Source: Apis mellifera
Taxonomy: Eukaryota > Arthropoda > Insecta > Hymenoptera > Apidae
Length of the DNA: 64,000 nucleotides
Direction of reading: 5' to 3'
Assembly (NCBI RefSeq): GCF_003254395.2
Contig: NC_037641.1
Location: 6,997,001-7,061,000 of the forward strand
The notes below the pieces were generated by a model, which saw nothing but the letters and a program-made list of their open reading frames with translations, made no database searches and was not told the DNA's origin. A program made the position numbers and the translations under genes. Shown one piece after another: positions 13,750 to 26,836 of this stretch. Each line of letters starts with the position of its first letter. Positions within the stretch are counted from its first letter, which is position 1.

Positions 13750-14772
13750 CGAGAGAGAGAGAAGGACGAATCTGTCGGCGGAGAGTCGAAGAGGAACGGT
13801 CGAGGAGAGGCCAACCTGAACCTGGAATCAGAATCTGAATGAACTGCGCGGCCATGCGCCCGTACTTCCGGTTTACCGTACTCCCCTCCACTCTTGGAAC
13901 GTTGCGGAGGCTTTCAACGGTGTTTTCATCGTTGCGCGGTCGTGGCGGGATTTAATTTGGATAACAAATGATGAAGAACAGACGATCGTGGTGGCTTTCA
14001 TTTGTCAGAATCCTCGAACAATCTTTGGTTCTTTTGCTAGAAAACTTGCGGCTCACGAGGATAATGGAAACGCCATTCTTGGGATGGAAAAATGATCTCG
14101 TTTTGATGAATGTCGCCTTCGTGTATCTGATTTTTCTTTTTTTTCTTTCCACGGATTTGATAAATCTCGCGATTTCTTGTACTTTTTCTGACGTTCCTTA
14201 AATTATGCTTGCTTCGTTAAAAGAAATAATTCGTCACTTCATTTTACGATTAACAGTCAGTTTGAGAAAAGAATAGATACGAAATATTCGCTTCCGTGAA
14301 TCAATCAAGCATCATAAAATATTCATATAATCCCATACTCGAGATTCAATCTTTATTCCTAGTCGCGATAAAAAATTCAATTCGCTTATTAATTTCAAAA
14401 CACTTCATTTCGTGCGCTTTCTTTCAACATCAATCATTTTCGTTCATCGAATCGAACGAAAGAAAAAAACCTCTTTCCTTATTCCAAACGAACATAAACT
14501 GGCGCGTCAAAGAGTATCCGCCATACTCGAAACCGTACCGAAGGACAGAAGAAAATTTGTAATCGGGAAAAATTATCTTCCCGATTAATAACCTCGAACG
14601 AGACGTTACGGCGGCCAATCCATCGTGAAACGATCATCGCGTCGTACAACCCCTCCTCGCTAAAAGGGATTTAATTGCGTCGACGTTTTTTTTTTCCTCC
14701 CCGTAGGTTGTCGCGCAAACCTACACGCCAGATACATACGCTTATGGAAATGTCGGCCGCTTTGCATGCGTA

Positions 14773-14786
14773 TCCACGCGCGTGGA
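14773..14786. other. 14-bp perfect palindrome
   Basis: tccacgcgcgtgga equals its own reverse complement and sits in a CpG-rich patch. It could be a dimeric factor site; no factor is assigned. Confidence 0.6.
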
Positions 14787-16300
14787 CGCACGCGAATAAA
14801 TACATAGGGATGAGCGGAGGGAATCGATAAGCCGCAAGCCTTCACTTGGAGAGAGAGAAAACGCCGAAAAGTCCATCGATCATTTCTGCCGGAATTGTTG
14901 GCTCGGCCAGCAAGCCAACTCGCGTGTTACGTGGACTTCGCACAAGTGGGCGAAGAAGGAGAAAGAGAAAGAGAAGGAGGAAGGGAAGGGGTTGGTGGGG
15001 AGAGAGGGATGGAACGGCAGACTCACTCGGAGGTAATTTATTTACGCCTCGCGACGGGAATCGATTGATTCGAGGGGCGGGAGGGGGTGGATGACAATGC
15101 AAATGAAGGAAGTGCGAAGTCTCGTTTCCTGTGGACTTCATTAAACGGATAAATCGGTGGTGGTACGATTCGGGGAAATGGGGGTATAAATTTGTTTTTG
15201 AGAGTGGCGTTTGATTGCACGGAAGTAAAGAGTTATTGGGGGTAATGAAATTGGAGGAGGGAGGGAGGGAGGGTAGTTAGGTAGTTGCTGCAATTCGTCG
15301 AATCGATTACTTCGATTACGTTTTTTAATAAGTGAAAATGAATTTTGATTGTTTGTGAAAAATATTTTTAAGTTCTTTTTCTTTCTTTTTTTTTTTTTTT
15401 ACGCTTCGATTATTTCAATTTATAAAACGTTCTCCATTTTCTGAATCAGAGTGTAGAATCGGCAGACAGCTGTTTTAGACAGCTGAGGATGACTCGTGAA
15501 AATGTATTGCATAATCTATGGAAAAGAAGATAGGTAATCGGTATTAAATCGAAGAATTAATTCTTAATTTCGAATTTAAATATTCTGCTTACTCATTGTA
15601 AATCATAAGATAAAAAAATTTTCCTACATATTTCTTGCAAAAATATTTCTTGTTGTCCTGAAAAAAAAGATACTTAAAAATAATTCATAATATTAATATT
15701 ATAAAATTCTTATAGACTAAAGAAATTAACAATACTCGTGTGTGGATCTCGATATCTTAAAATTAACGTCACAATTATCATCCAACTATTGATACAAATT
15801 ATTAATCCGAAAACCATTATCTTACTTATCGAATCAATCGAATCTTTTTCGATAATTAAAAACTTCGAAATGTTCAAGATTTCACAGCAACTAAAAAAAA
15901 AAAAAGTATTAAAAACAGAAGAAAAAAATCATTGTCGATTACAGAATAAAATAATGTAACGCGACATTTCCAAAATTTCCAAACTTACCCCTTGCCCAAG
16001 GGCCTGTCTAAAATTCTCGAGGAAGAACATCGCGGGGAACTGGCGGATTTCGCGCGTGGGCGTGGTGCGATGGTAAATTCGTAAGCTCGTACGCACGCTA
16101 GGCGACCGATAAATGAACGAGGCGAAGGCAGCCCGAAGCTCGTCACGTTTCCAGGAACATTTCGTTACGATCGATACGACCTGCCATTACTGGTTGGTGG
16201 ATAGGCTCTACTACCGTGTTCCGCCTTCTCTCTTCGTGCCACGTCCTTTCCCGCTTCGAGCCTCCTCGTCTCTACTGTACCCGTGGTAATAAGGGTTGTT

Positions 16301-16319
16301 CCGCGGTGTTAAACCGCGG
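16301..16319. other. GC-rich hairpin (7-bp stem)
   Basis: ccgcggt and accgcgg flank a five-base loop (gttaa). No T run follows in the manner of a terminator, and this is eukaryotic DNA, so it is noted only as a structural element. Confidence 0.5.
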
Positions 16320-19300
16320 CAGACGTTCAAATCACAAGGAGTACGCGATTTTCGTTCCCGTTTCCGGACAGGCTTAGTCCTCGAATTACGCCACAAATGG
16401 CCCCTCCACGGCCGGATTTATAGTTTATAATTTGCCACTTTTTCTCTTTTCTTCTTTTTCTTCTTTTCCACTCTTGCGCGTTAACATATTCGTTGCGGCC
16501 ATCGAAAACCACCCCTCTCGTCGAGCGCCGATAAATTCTTGAAAATTCACTGCCTCCCAGCGTTGTGTTCCCTCCACTTGGGAATTTTTCTGCACAAGCC
16601 GCCGCGGATGGGAACTTTCATTCTTTTTCTTTCTTTCTTTCTTTTCGATAAATAAATTCAAGGGATGTATTTCGTGTATCGTTCCCATTCGCATAAGAGA
16701 TTATAATTACCTCTCGCGTGAGATATGCTGATTGTTCTAATTGCGAAGGTCTTTTCGATTCTTTTCTTTTAAATTATTTTATTTATTCGCGCGAGAAAAT
16801 TGTTGGAAAACGTTGTTGTAAAATTTAAAGTTAAAAAATTACGTCATCGAATTTCTAATTAAGGAGAGCCAATAAGTTAATTGACTACGTTCAATTTGGA
16901 AAATTCGACTACATCCAGAAGGAGCAGATCCGATATATCCGGCGGACGTTCGCCGAGGCTCCGATTTTCGTTCTCCGTGGCCCCCCTCGGATATACGTAA
17001 ACGGGCGGCGCCTAAACCGAACCCCCCCGTGCACACGTACAGAACGTGTATTGATCCGTGAGCAGTCACGCGATTCCCTCGTAGAAACGCCACTCAAGCC
17101 TTTCTTGTGCCTTTTTCCTACCGCCCCTACCTCGGTCGCGCCACCCTCACCGCGCCTCGCTCGTTTCGTTCCAAGTTGAACGTTCCCCGACCCGCTCCAC
17201 GAGCTCCATCCTCGATTTGCCTCCGCCAACCTCCGCCGTGCCCTTCTCGCCAACGGACGGAAACCGTTTTCAGGGACGGAAGTTTGGCGAGGCTCGATCC
17301 TTCGGGACTGTATACTTTATTTATGCGACGGATTTTCCTCCTCGCGCCCAAGTTGTCGACAGCGCGGCGATGATATCGGTGAACGAGGATCGATAGGGTA
17401 TATAGAACGGTTGATGTTTGTGACGGAGCCGCTTTTGGGGTGGCGTGTCGCGAGATATTGATGGGACGATCGTGAATGAGATTTTTCTTTTTCTTTCTTT
17501 TTTTTTTGAAAGGTAAAAATTAGAGCTTTTCGATCGAAGAATCGCTTTCTGGAGAATTAATAAGAGAACAATAAGGAATAATAATAATCAATTATCCTAT
17601 TAAATATTCAATCCTGGACCTTAAAATATGATCGTTTTCTCGTTGACTAATTTTTAATTATCTTCTCTTCTGACTGTTCGTGTGAATCTTTATTCTAAAA
17701 TATCTCAAAATCTCGATCATTATTTTGAACGCAGATTATAGATATTTCCTTCCTTTTATTTCGCCCCTGTCATCGCTTCAAAGTTTCGAGAATTCAAAGT
17801 GGATAATCATCGAGTTAATCCTGTCTTCGTTTCGATGCTCAATGCCATCATCACCTACAGCCACCCTATTTCCTCACCTTTATCACCTGCCATCGGCTGC
17901 GCGCCCACCTACGGGAGCGCCTCCGCTTATCGGTAATGGTCCTATTTTTGGAATCTCCGCCCATTCTTCGCGTGACCTTACTCCTCCACCCTTACATGGA
18001 TTCTAAAGTTGGGAACGACCGCAAGGAGGTCTTTGCGTTGGATACTCTCTTGGAATCTTTTTTGGAAAGATTGGGAATGGATCGAAGAAGAATTTTTAAG
18101 GCGATCATTCTTTCTTGGATCGTTTGTATAATTTTTCTTTTTTTTTCTTTTTCTATTTTCCTTTTCATCTTTAATGTCATCGTTGTCGTCGAAAAATCTA
18201 TATAACCTTCCAAAAATATTCTCGAGCACGTTGAAACATTTATCGGGAGTTAATGTCAAGGCAGAAATAAAATAATCAGGTTTGGGTACACAATATGTGA
18301 TATCGACCTAAACGGTATCTTAGTCAATCAAACGATAAGCCAGAAATGCACAGCATGAATAATGAAAGGGAAGCTATATAACCTATCTAAAAATTGTTAA
18401 TTTTTTTTATATAGGTTCTACGTAGAAATTAATATAGTCTTATCGTCCCGGATATAATCCTGATTATACTCCCCTTGTGGAATATTAAAATGTAGAAATA
18501 AAACGGCACGAATAATGAAAAAAGAGAAAAAAAATACTTATCCAAACATTGTTAACGATAAACGTAACATATTTAAATAATTTTTATTGCACAAAAATTA
18601 ATTCTCTTTATCGAGGACATCACCCTCTAAGTGTATAATTACATCGAAATAAATACTAGAAACGACAGCAGCGCCTCCCTCGAGGATCGCAACTCTGCAA
18701 CTCTCGAATCTTTCAATCTCTAGATTTCCTTCAAGAAAGAAATCTATGCTCATCTTTCGAGTAACGACGATTTCGTGCGGGCGTAGTTGAAATTCGGGGG
18801 ATTCGAGGAAGGAAGGAAGGAAAAGTTTTAGCCCACGTTGGAAGACTCGTTCAGGGCGGTTGGTCGGTTCGCGTGACTCGGTTCACGGATCGATAAGCAA
18901 ACGGAGGGCTCCCTGTTAACCAGCCTCGGGTCACGAGAATATTATTAAGCATGCCGGTGCTTTTCCGAACGGATCCAGCCTGCTCGACTTTTTATCGGCG
19001 ATTTCCAATGATTCGCAAAAAAGAAAGAAAAAGAAAAACCATCTTGCGATTTCCCCTCTTGTCCTCCGTCTCTGTCGCTCGCTCGAGAAATTAATTAGAG
19101 AGTGGAAATTACTTGGGAAAACGGTTTGATAGCGGTGATCGATTTTGAACGAAGATTTACCTTGACTTTCTAGCCTCGCTTGATGTATGATATTTTTCTC
19201 ATTTCGTTCTAGCCTCTTAATAATCAACAATAAGTTAATTTAAAATTAATGTAAAATTGTTCAATTATATATTCAAAATCTTTTTACTTATTTTTTTTTT

Positions 19301-20472
19301 ACGATCAATTTCATTTAGCATTGGTTTCGCTCGATAACAAAGCTTATCACAAGTCGAACGTTTCATTAATTCAATTTGTTATTTGTAATGTTACGAATCC
19401 ATCCATATATTCGAGCTACTATAACGTAATCACGTGCAATTCGTACGTGATTACTCTTGCAAACTTCTCTTTACGATCCCGGCTTTTATAATACCCGGTT
19501 GCACGCGCATCGGGGAAACAGTTTATTGCGGGCAGAGGGTAATTGGCGAGTAGAAATATAGGAAACGCGTCGATGGAACACGTCATGAAAATCGTTATGG
19601 TTGCCTCGTATGTCATTAAACGTTGCTAATATAAAATCGATTCACTTTTCTATCGGCACTTTCGTCCGCGTCGCGTGACGTATCGCGTGCACGAGCGGGT
19701 CGCCGATGCGAAAAAAAAAAAAAAGGAGAGAAAAAAAAGTAAGCCTCTCCATGGCTTACTTTCGCGCCAATCGAGGATGCATGGAAGATGAGGTGAGATC
19801 GTGTTCGTAACAATGCAAGAAAGAAAATCAGTTAAACCCAAATGTTGGAAGAGAGGTTTCTTTTTTTGCAATTGAAAAAATTTGGATGCAAGATTTTGAA
19901 AATCAAGTAATCAGTTTTTCTTTCTAGATAATACAATTGCTCGCGCAAAATGATTAATAATAATTAATTGGGAGTGAAGGAAACGAAGAGAGAAAAGAAA
20001 ACTTCGTGCATCTTCTCTTCTTCTTTCAATTCTATAAAATTCCAACGTTTCCTCGCAAAAGAGAATCGCAAGTTGTATATACAAACTACTTCCTTCTTCT
20101 CGTTTAAAAAATCCGAAAAGACCACCATTCCCATTATCAAACCTAAAGATACAACCACAATCACCAATCCTCGGTACCACCACCCTTCTCCCCCCCAAAA
20201 AAGACTCGGTTAACAGTATCTCCGTGAAAAAAGAAAGCGAATTCAAAGAGGCTGAACCCCTCGAGAGCCTTTCAATCCACCAACGATATTTAAAGTCCCG
20301 ACCACAAACGCAGCGAGCCCTCGCAATGGTACACTAGCCGACACAAAACGAAGAAGAAGGAAGGCCGGTTTAAAGTAACTCATTACTTAACCACAATTCC
20401 CCTCGTGTTCAACGACTTGAGCGACTAGCTGCTCCAACAGAAGCAGTGGGACGGCGGCGGTTGGTGAGAACC

Positions 20473-20542
20473 GAAAAGGAAAAAGAAAGAGGGAAGGAAA
20501 GAAGGAAAGAAAAAAAAAAAAGAAAGGGAAAAAGAAGAGAAA
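20473..20542. repeat. 70-base polypurine tract
   Basis: Seventy consecutive A/G bases (GGAAA, GAAG and A-run words). It is the longest uninterrupted purine run I found in the window. Confidence 0.88.
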
Positions 20543-20741
20543 TGATAGAGTATTCGCCGTATGGGATGGTCACGAACGCCATATGCCATGCGGTCATTCA
20601 TGTCCACGTATGCTCTTTAACGTGAGCCTTCCCGGCACACGTGTATTAATACGTAGAGCACGCGCGTTCCTCGTCCCCGTTGCTTACGAGCGTGAATCGC
20701 GCCGTTGCTTGGAATCGCTTGTACACGTTAAATGTTAAAAG

Positions 20742-20759
20742 GCGCCTCGTTGGAGGCGC
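20742..20759. other. GC-rich hairpin (7-bp stem)
   Basis: gcgcctc and gaggcgc are separated by gttg within a CpG-rich block (about 20630-20790). The arms include GGCGCC/GGCGC words typical of some repressor sites. Confidence 0.5.
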
Positions 20760-21603
20760 AATTTGCGCTAAATCGCCGCGGGAGATAGCGTAATGGGACA
20801 CAGACTGATCTACTTTTGTTTTTTGTTTTTTTTTCCTCGACTTTTTAATAGGATAAGAGTGGATGTGTTACGTTTTTTATTTTTAAGAGTCTATTTTTAC
20901 AGAATCTTGAATCTTAAAGCTGATATTTTGTTAATTAATATTAGGATATGTTTTCGATTAGATTCGTTTTGCGACAAGACGATAAAAGTATGGATAAATG
21001 GGACGTGAGATTAAATGAGGGTTTGCGTGTGAAGCAGTAAGAATGACGAGGTTTGTGATAATTAATAGAATAACACACAAAAGGGAATTTTGGAGAAATT
21101 TAATTAAAACAGTTTTAAATAGTTTTAAATAAGAGGAATGTTCGAAGATGTTTGTTAATGTTTGACGTGTGATCAGGCCAAATTGTGATTTATTCTGTTC
21201 CCGTTTACTTTTGGCACGGATAAATTGCAACATAATACGTAATTTAAAATATTCCCTAGCCTAACGTGTAGATGAATATGTATTGCCTGGCCGTGAACTT
21301 TCGAATTACCCTCGAGTTTAAAAATAAGAAACTCAATATTGCTCTCGATCAGCAAAGCGATAAAATTACGAGAATCTAAGCGAATTATCATAATTTTTTG
21401 TGACCGTATCTCTTGCTTGTGTTATCATATTCCATAAACTTATTCCAAAACCAATTCTCTCTAATGATAAAGAAACGGAAGAAAACCTCTTAGAATTTTT
21501 TAATTCTATCAAATTGATTTGTGTAAATACCACTAATCGTTTCCACAAACTCTCTCTCTCTCTCTCAAATTAATCAAACTCGACGAATCTCCAATCCTTT
21601 CCC

Positions 21604-21623
21604 ACATCATCATCATCATCATC
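21604..21623. repeat. (ATC)n microsatellite
   Basis: Six ATC units plus partial flanks. Confidence 0.85.
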
Positions 21624-21954
21624 CTCAATCTAAACTATTGAAAACCATTGTAAACCACCAAAGTAATCCAACGAAACCTCTTACAACTTTTAATTCTTCC
21701 ACTCCATCAAACGTTACCCAACCCAATGCAAATGCAAAAGAGATTAAAAAGACACGAAAAAGCACACTTAATCGCCCACCGCAGAAACTCACGGATACCA
21801 CGAGGAGGAGAGGAACCTAAGATGGGCAGAGAAACAGCTGGCGCATAATAATCGCCGTGTTTCGTCCCTGGTTACCTTCCAGTTTCCGTCCCACTGTTAC
21901 GAATGGCATTAAGAATGTGGTCGTTCGGATAATTTCGTTGCGGTCTCGCGTCAT

Positions 21955-21974
21955 TCTCTCTCTCTCTCTCTCTC
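21955..21974. repeat. (TC)n microsatellite
   Basis: Ten perfect TC units, with further imperfect TC runs to about 22000. Confidence 0.9.
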
Positions 21975-22799
21975 CTCTCTCGTTCCTTTATCTCTCTCTC
22001 GCCTCGTGATATTTAACGGTTTCATAGTAATTCCACGATGCGTGACGCCCACCTGCCATGACCTCTTTCGAAGGGACAGCTGATGGAACCAGGTTTCTTC
22101 CACTCGATTCGATTTCTTGTCAATCCAGTGATCTCCCTTCTGCTATTTCCGTGATGGTTTAATGATAGATGATTCTTCGACCCTTTTCTTATGGATATCG
22201 GGAGGAGTAGACCGTGTAACGTGGATTTCATGGAAGAAATTGATAGTGTACGAGGTATGGCTTTGTTATTTAAGTTGTTGAAGGAAAATTTATTATTCGT
22301 TTTATCCTTTATTTTCCTCGAAATTTCATGTATATGTATTATTAATTTTTGTCAAAATTTTTCATAAAGTTTCTTCTTAATTTTACAAAAATTATTGGAA
22401 TTTTACTTTTAATAAAAAAAATTGTCCTTCTTTTTAAAGGATTGTACGCAATATGTGGCTTTCGCTTTCCTTTTGTCATCCCGTGAAAAGGATTCATTTT
22501 CTCTTGTTTCTAAATTACGCGAAATATTTAGAGTTTTAGCACAGGTAATATTTGGAGAGGTGTTTTTATTTCACGTTTCTTCTTTTCTGCGGAAAAACTT
22601 GAATGGCCGAACGTTTTTCATCCGCACGTATTTTCCCTGGCAATTAGAATGATAAAACTCGTCCCATCCCGATTTATCTTCGAATCTCGTCTCTTTGATA
22701 AAATGAAAAATCATTTATCATTTCAAATGCCACGATATAATAAAAACCGAACAACTTCTTTTCATTTTAAACATTTCGGGCGCAAAGCGAAACAGAAGA

Positions 22800-23860
22800 A
22801 ACAGAAGAAGGATCCTTCTTGCGGCGATGACTCGCAAGCGCGCCCCTCCGCATTGCGGTTCCCGGAAGTCGGGGGCGAAGGAAAAGAACACACATCCGAC
22901 GTAACAACCTCGGCGGAATCAACTCAACTTCCGTACTTAGGGAAGCATTAATGCAATTTGCATTGCAGAGCGGAGGGATCATCGTCACGATGCGATCATC
23001 GGTTTCGTCGCGTTGTTGACGTCTTCGACGTAGGCATCGCGGTGCCCCGCCGCCGCCGCAGTGCTGGCGCAGCGCCCTGACCTCAAAACATCGCCACGGA
23101 TCGATAGAAAACTTCCTTCCTACCCCTTTCTGTTCCACTCGCCGACCGGACTTCGCGGTAGGCCGCGATCCAACACGGAATATTGCGCTAATTGCAATTG
23201 CACCCCCAGCACGATTGCTTGCACATCCTCGTCTCCTTCGAGGCGAGGATCCTCGCGCCTCTCCGTTCCGTTTTAAAATATCGAGTATCGAGTCTGATTC
23301 TTCTTCTTTTCAACTTCAAAAATCGTCATCGATGCACAAAAATCGCTTGTGATCGCTTCGAGATCGTTAACCAAGGATTCGATTAACCGAACGAGGATAA
23401 CCAAAAAAACGTTCGTTTCTCGAAGGAAGGGAAGGTGTCTTGTAAGCGCGACTTCCGGTGGCGTGCTATCAGCCCAAGGCCTCTTTTCTTTTTTCTTTTC
23501 GCCTCAAGGTCGTCGAGGAGTTCCTCGAGGATCATCGACCCGCCACTCCAACTCGAATTTCTCACGGTCTCGGCAGAGGATCTCTTGAAAACCACCACCG
23601 CTATTGCTGTTAGCGTACTACTACCGCGTGTCGCTAAACGAACCGTGATTTTTCGCCTGCTAAACGAGCTGCTAAGCCCGCTATCTAAACACACACCGCG
23701 AGTTTTTTTCCCCTCCCCCTCCCGGAGGGAAGGCCACGGTGTCCTGTATGGGGCATGTATCTCGGTGTGTGGAGGAACGGCCGAGTTTATTGCCGCTACA
23801 CGACTTCCTGCTGGTTTACGAGTTTTCGATAGAACGATCGTCTCCTAGAACGAGTCCGTG
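22800..23860. other. CpG-rich island, possible promoter or regulatory DNA
   Basis: About 1 kb of CpG-rich sequence with frames open on both strands (for example 22767-23138 minus and 23435-23848 plus), none with recognisable protein features. A long CpG-rich block like this in an AT-rich insect genome may mark a promoter or regulatory element. No TATA box or initiator could be assigned confidently. Confidence 0.35.
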
Positions 23861-26297
23861 ATATTTAGCATTTAATTACCGTGTTCCTGTCGTCACTGGG
23901 CTTCCTGTGAGAGAGGAGGAAGGACGCGTTTTCTGTACAGCTATTTCTATTTTTTCTTTTTTCTATCGATCGGTTATCGATCCAAGATCGCGTTGAAATT
24001 TATAGAGTTGCTCGATCGAAGAGATATTTTGATTAAATCGTCATCTATATTCTTGTTATTCTTGTGATTCGTGTTTTGAATTATTTATCATCTCGTATAT
24101 TCTCCTTGCTCTCGCTCTTTTTGTTTTCAAGATCGAGTATAATTAAATCTTCCTTTATATTTCCGTTTAATTCAAGATTCAAGTTTTAAATGGAAAAAGA
24201 TCCCGGTTTTCGTGTCGCAAACGTGTTGGCGTTGCATCATTCGAGCTTTCGATGAGTTTGTTAACCTTGAGCTTGCTCGTGCTAGATGTTAATTCAGTCG
24301 AAATTAACGGAGTCATTTAACGGGCAGGGGAATATTTTACACTGCAAAATTGATATTGTATCCTTCATCGCGATAATTGATTAATTTGAACCGGTCAATT
24401 AATTTTTACGAGCCCCGTTTACGTCAGCGTATCCTTATTTCGCTAAGGCTAATCATGGTGTAAAGAAAAAGAAAAAAAAAAAAAGGAAAAAGAGAAACAA
24501 GTATTTACAATCGTTTCATATGAAAACTCGTTCTCCCCGATCTCATTTATTATTTTTAAAATCGAATGAAACGATTCTGGGTTTGTTGCTTCACGAGATG
24601 AAAATTCTGATATTCGCAAATTGATAACAGTTTTTTTTTTTTTAAATATAATCTATCTTCAAATAATTTCATTTAAAATTTACATATGAAAGAATATATA
24701 ATAAGTAATATACATAAGCATATTTTAAATAAGATGAAGACGTAAATCGAATCTGATTATGTTTCTGTGTGAATCGTGTAACAGATACGATACTATATTT
24801 TAAAAAAATGTCTAAGTATCTAAACTCGAATTACAATTTCATATTGCGAAGAATTTTATTTATCGATATGCTTTTAAGAAAAATATAAAAACAATTTATG
24901 CTACATGCGAAACCTATTAAAAAAGAAAAGTTCGATTTAAAAAATATAAAATTCATTAATTTCAAAATAATCCACACCAATATTCGCGTATTATAAAAAT
25001 TTATTTTATTTCGTAATTCAGATTAAACGTCTATATTAAAAAAAATAAACGAAACAATTTTTACTCTCGACAAACTTTCGCAACAATCAGGGATCATTTT
25101 ATTAATTCATCGCCCACGTTTCTGTATTGCGAATCGATGCTACTTTGCGCGTACTAAACGAATTTCGTAACGACGTTTGCATTCGTTTTTTATCGCGATC
25201 CACGATAAACCTTTGAGATCAATGACTCTCTCTCTCTTATGTGCGCGCGTTTACGAGGTGCCAATATACACAGTGGCGCGATAACTTTGCAGAAAGGATC
25301 CTCTCTCGAACCGCTCTGCCTTTTTATCGATTTAATCAACGATTTAATTATTCCATTTATTATTAATGATTTTCCACTAATTGCAATACTTGAGTGAACG
25401 GCAAACCAGAGAAAACCAGATGTCATATCGAAATTTTCCAATTAATTTTTCGAGTGTTTTCGTGTAATGAAAAATTTCGTTTGCCGAGAGTTCAGAACAG
25501 AGTTAAGAACAGTTCTTCCAAAGTTTTTTGAATGATTTTAGAAAGTTTGTCGAGCAAGTTTTCGAAAATATTTTATTATATTGTAAAATTTAATCCTTTT
25601 CGTCTATGTATTTCAAATATATCTCGAGCTGCAACTTTGTTTCTAGCATTAATTGATTATTAAAAACATGAATTTAACATATAACGTTGAACTGTTGTAC
25701 GCACGATACTGTTCCAATCCTTTCCAATAATGTACAATTACTGTTACGACTTACCTTTAAGAGTAAAAAAATTAAATCTCGTAATACGCACGATATCCAG
25801 CCTTTTGTTCTTATTTCTCTTTCACCGTTTCCGATCGAATGGAAATTCATAATAAAGCATAGTCGATAGTTTCAATAATAAGCATTCATTCTTGAAAGAC
25901 AATTATCGTAATCTCTCTCTCTGTACACACATACACACGCACATTGTCGATCGTACGAGCAAAGTTGTGTGGAGTGATATCGATCCATCGCGACCATCGA
26001 TATTAATACACGAGATTAAAAATGTCTCACTGCTACGCAATTTCCTCGTGTAATGGACGACTGAGCCAGTGACAACGAACCTAACAAAATATTATCGCAG
26101 GCCGGACGCTCGTCGAATTTCCTAACGAAGAAAAATCCACCTGGAGCGTACAGGTCGGATCAATATTGCTTTATGCTCGTGTATACCGGCGATATACCGG
26201 CGCGTGTACGCTCGTTTTATTGCGGCGTGTACACACACGAGAAAGGTACGACTTCCTCTTGCTTTACGAGGTGTCGATACCGCGCCCCGTGTAAACG

Positions 26298-26328
26298 TAC
26301 ACTAACGCTCAAAAGTATACGGACACTT
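26298..26328 (+). mobile_element. Solo Tc1-like transposon terminal repeat remnant
   Basis: TA at 26298-26299 is followed by cactaacgctcaaaagtata and cggacactt. The core CTCAAAAGTATACGGACAC matches the usual pattern of Tc1/mariner-superfamily ends in insects (CAAAAGTAT.CG.ACAC after a TA target). No matching inverted copy or transposase frame was found within several kb, so this is probably a decayed end. The 95-codon frame at 26513-26800 shows no transposase motif. Confidence 0.4.
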
Positions 26329-26818
26329 CCTTATTTTTCACGACATACATCGTTTTTTTTTCTTTTTTGTCTTTCGAGGAATTATTTTCCGGATGTAATT
26401 TTTGATCGTTTTTTCGAAATACAATCAAGCCTTGTTATTTTAAAAAATTTTTAAATTTATCGAGCTCGATTGGATGCAATCGTAATTTTAGAATTTAATT
26501 CACCGTGTTAAAATGATTAAAGTTCAAATTAAATTTTCATTAGGTTTCTCATGTGTAGATCTGCACAAGAAAAAAAGAGAATTTTGTGTTGATTTGATAC
26601 AGATTATATTTCTGATAACTATCGTTTATCTATATAAGCGTATACGTCAACCAGATATAAAATTCTACGTTTATTTATGTATTAATATTCTACGTGATGC
26701 ACAGAAGCAAAGGAAAGATTATTGCAAGTGTATCTTGGAAGGCAATGTTGAAATTTTGCAGATATTGGCTCGTCTGCGAGGAATACTGATTCGAATGTGA
26801 ATTTCGCGTCAGAAAAAA

Positions 26819-26836
26819 AAATATATATATATATAT
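26819..26836. repeat. (AT)n microsatellite
   Basis: An alternating AT run of about nine units following an A run. Confidence 0.85.

Larger units (their letters stand above)
8111..22800. other. Long non-coding stretch with CpG-rich patches
   Basis: AT-rich DNA alternates with CpG-rich patches at about 9550-9960, 13540-13960, 14590-15180, 16000-16420, 16900-17460, 18660-18930, 19600-19800 and 20210-20790. No splice-supported exon, tRNA or rRNA was recognised. Frames seen in the patches are open on both strands at once and lack domain features. Several perfect hairpins or palindromes lie in the patches and are listed separately. Confidence 0.55.

Noticed and set aside
16133..16160. miR-993-like start (gaagctcgtc)
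   Set aside because: The match stops after ten bases and no complementary arm lies nearby.
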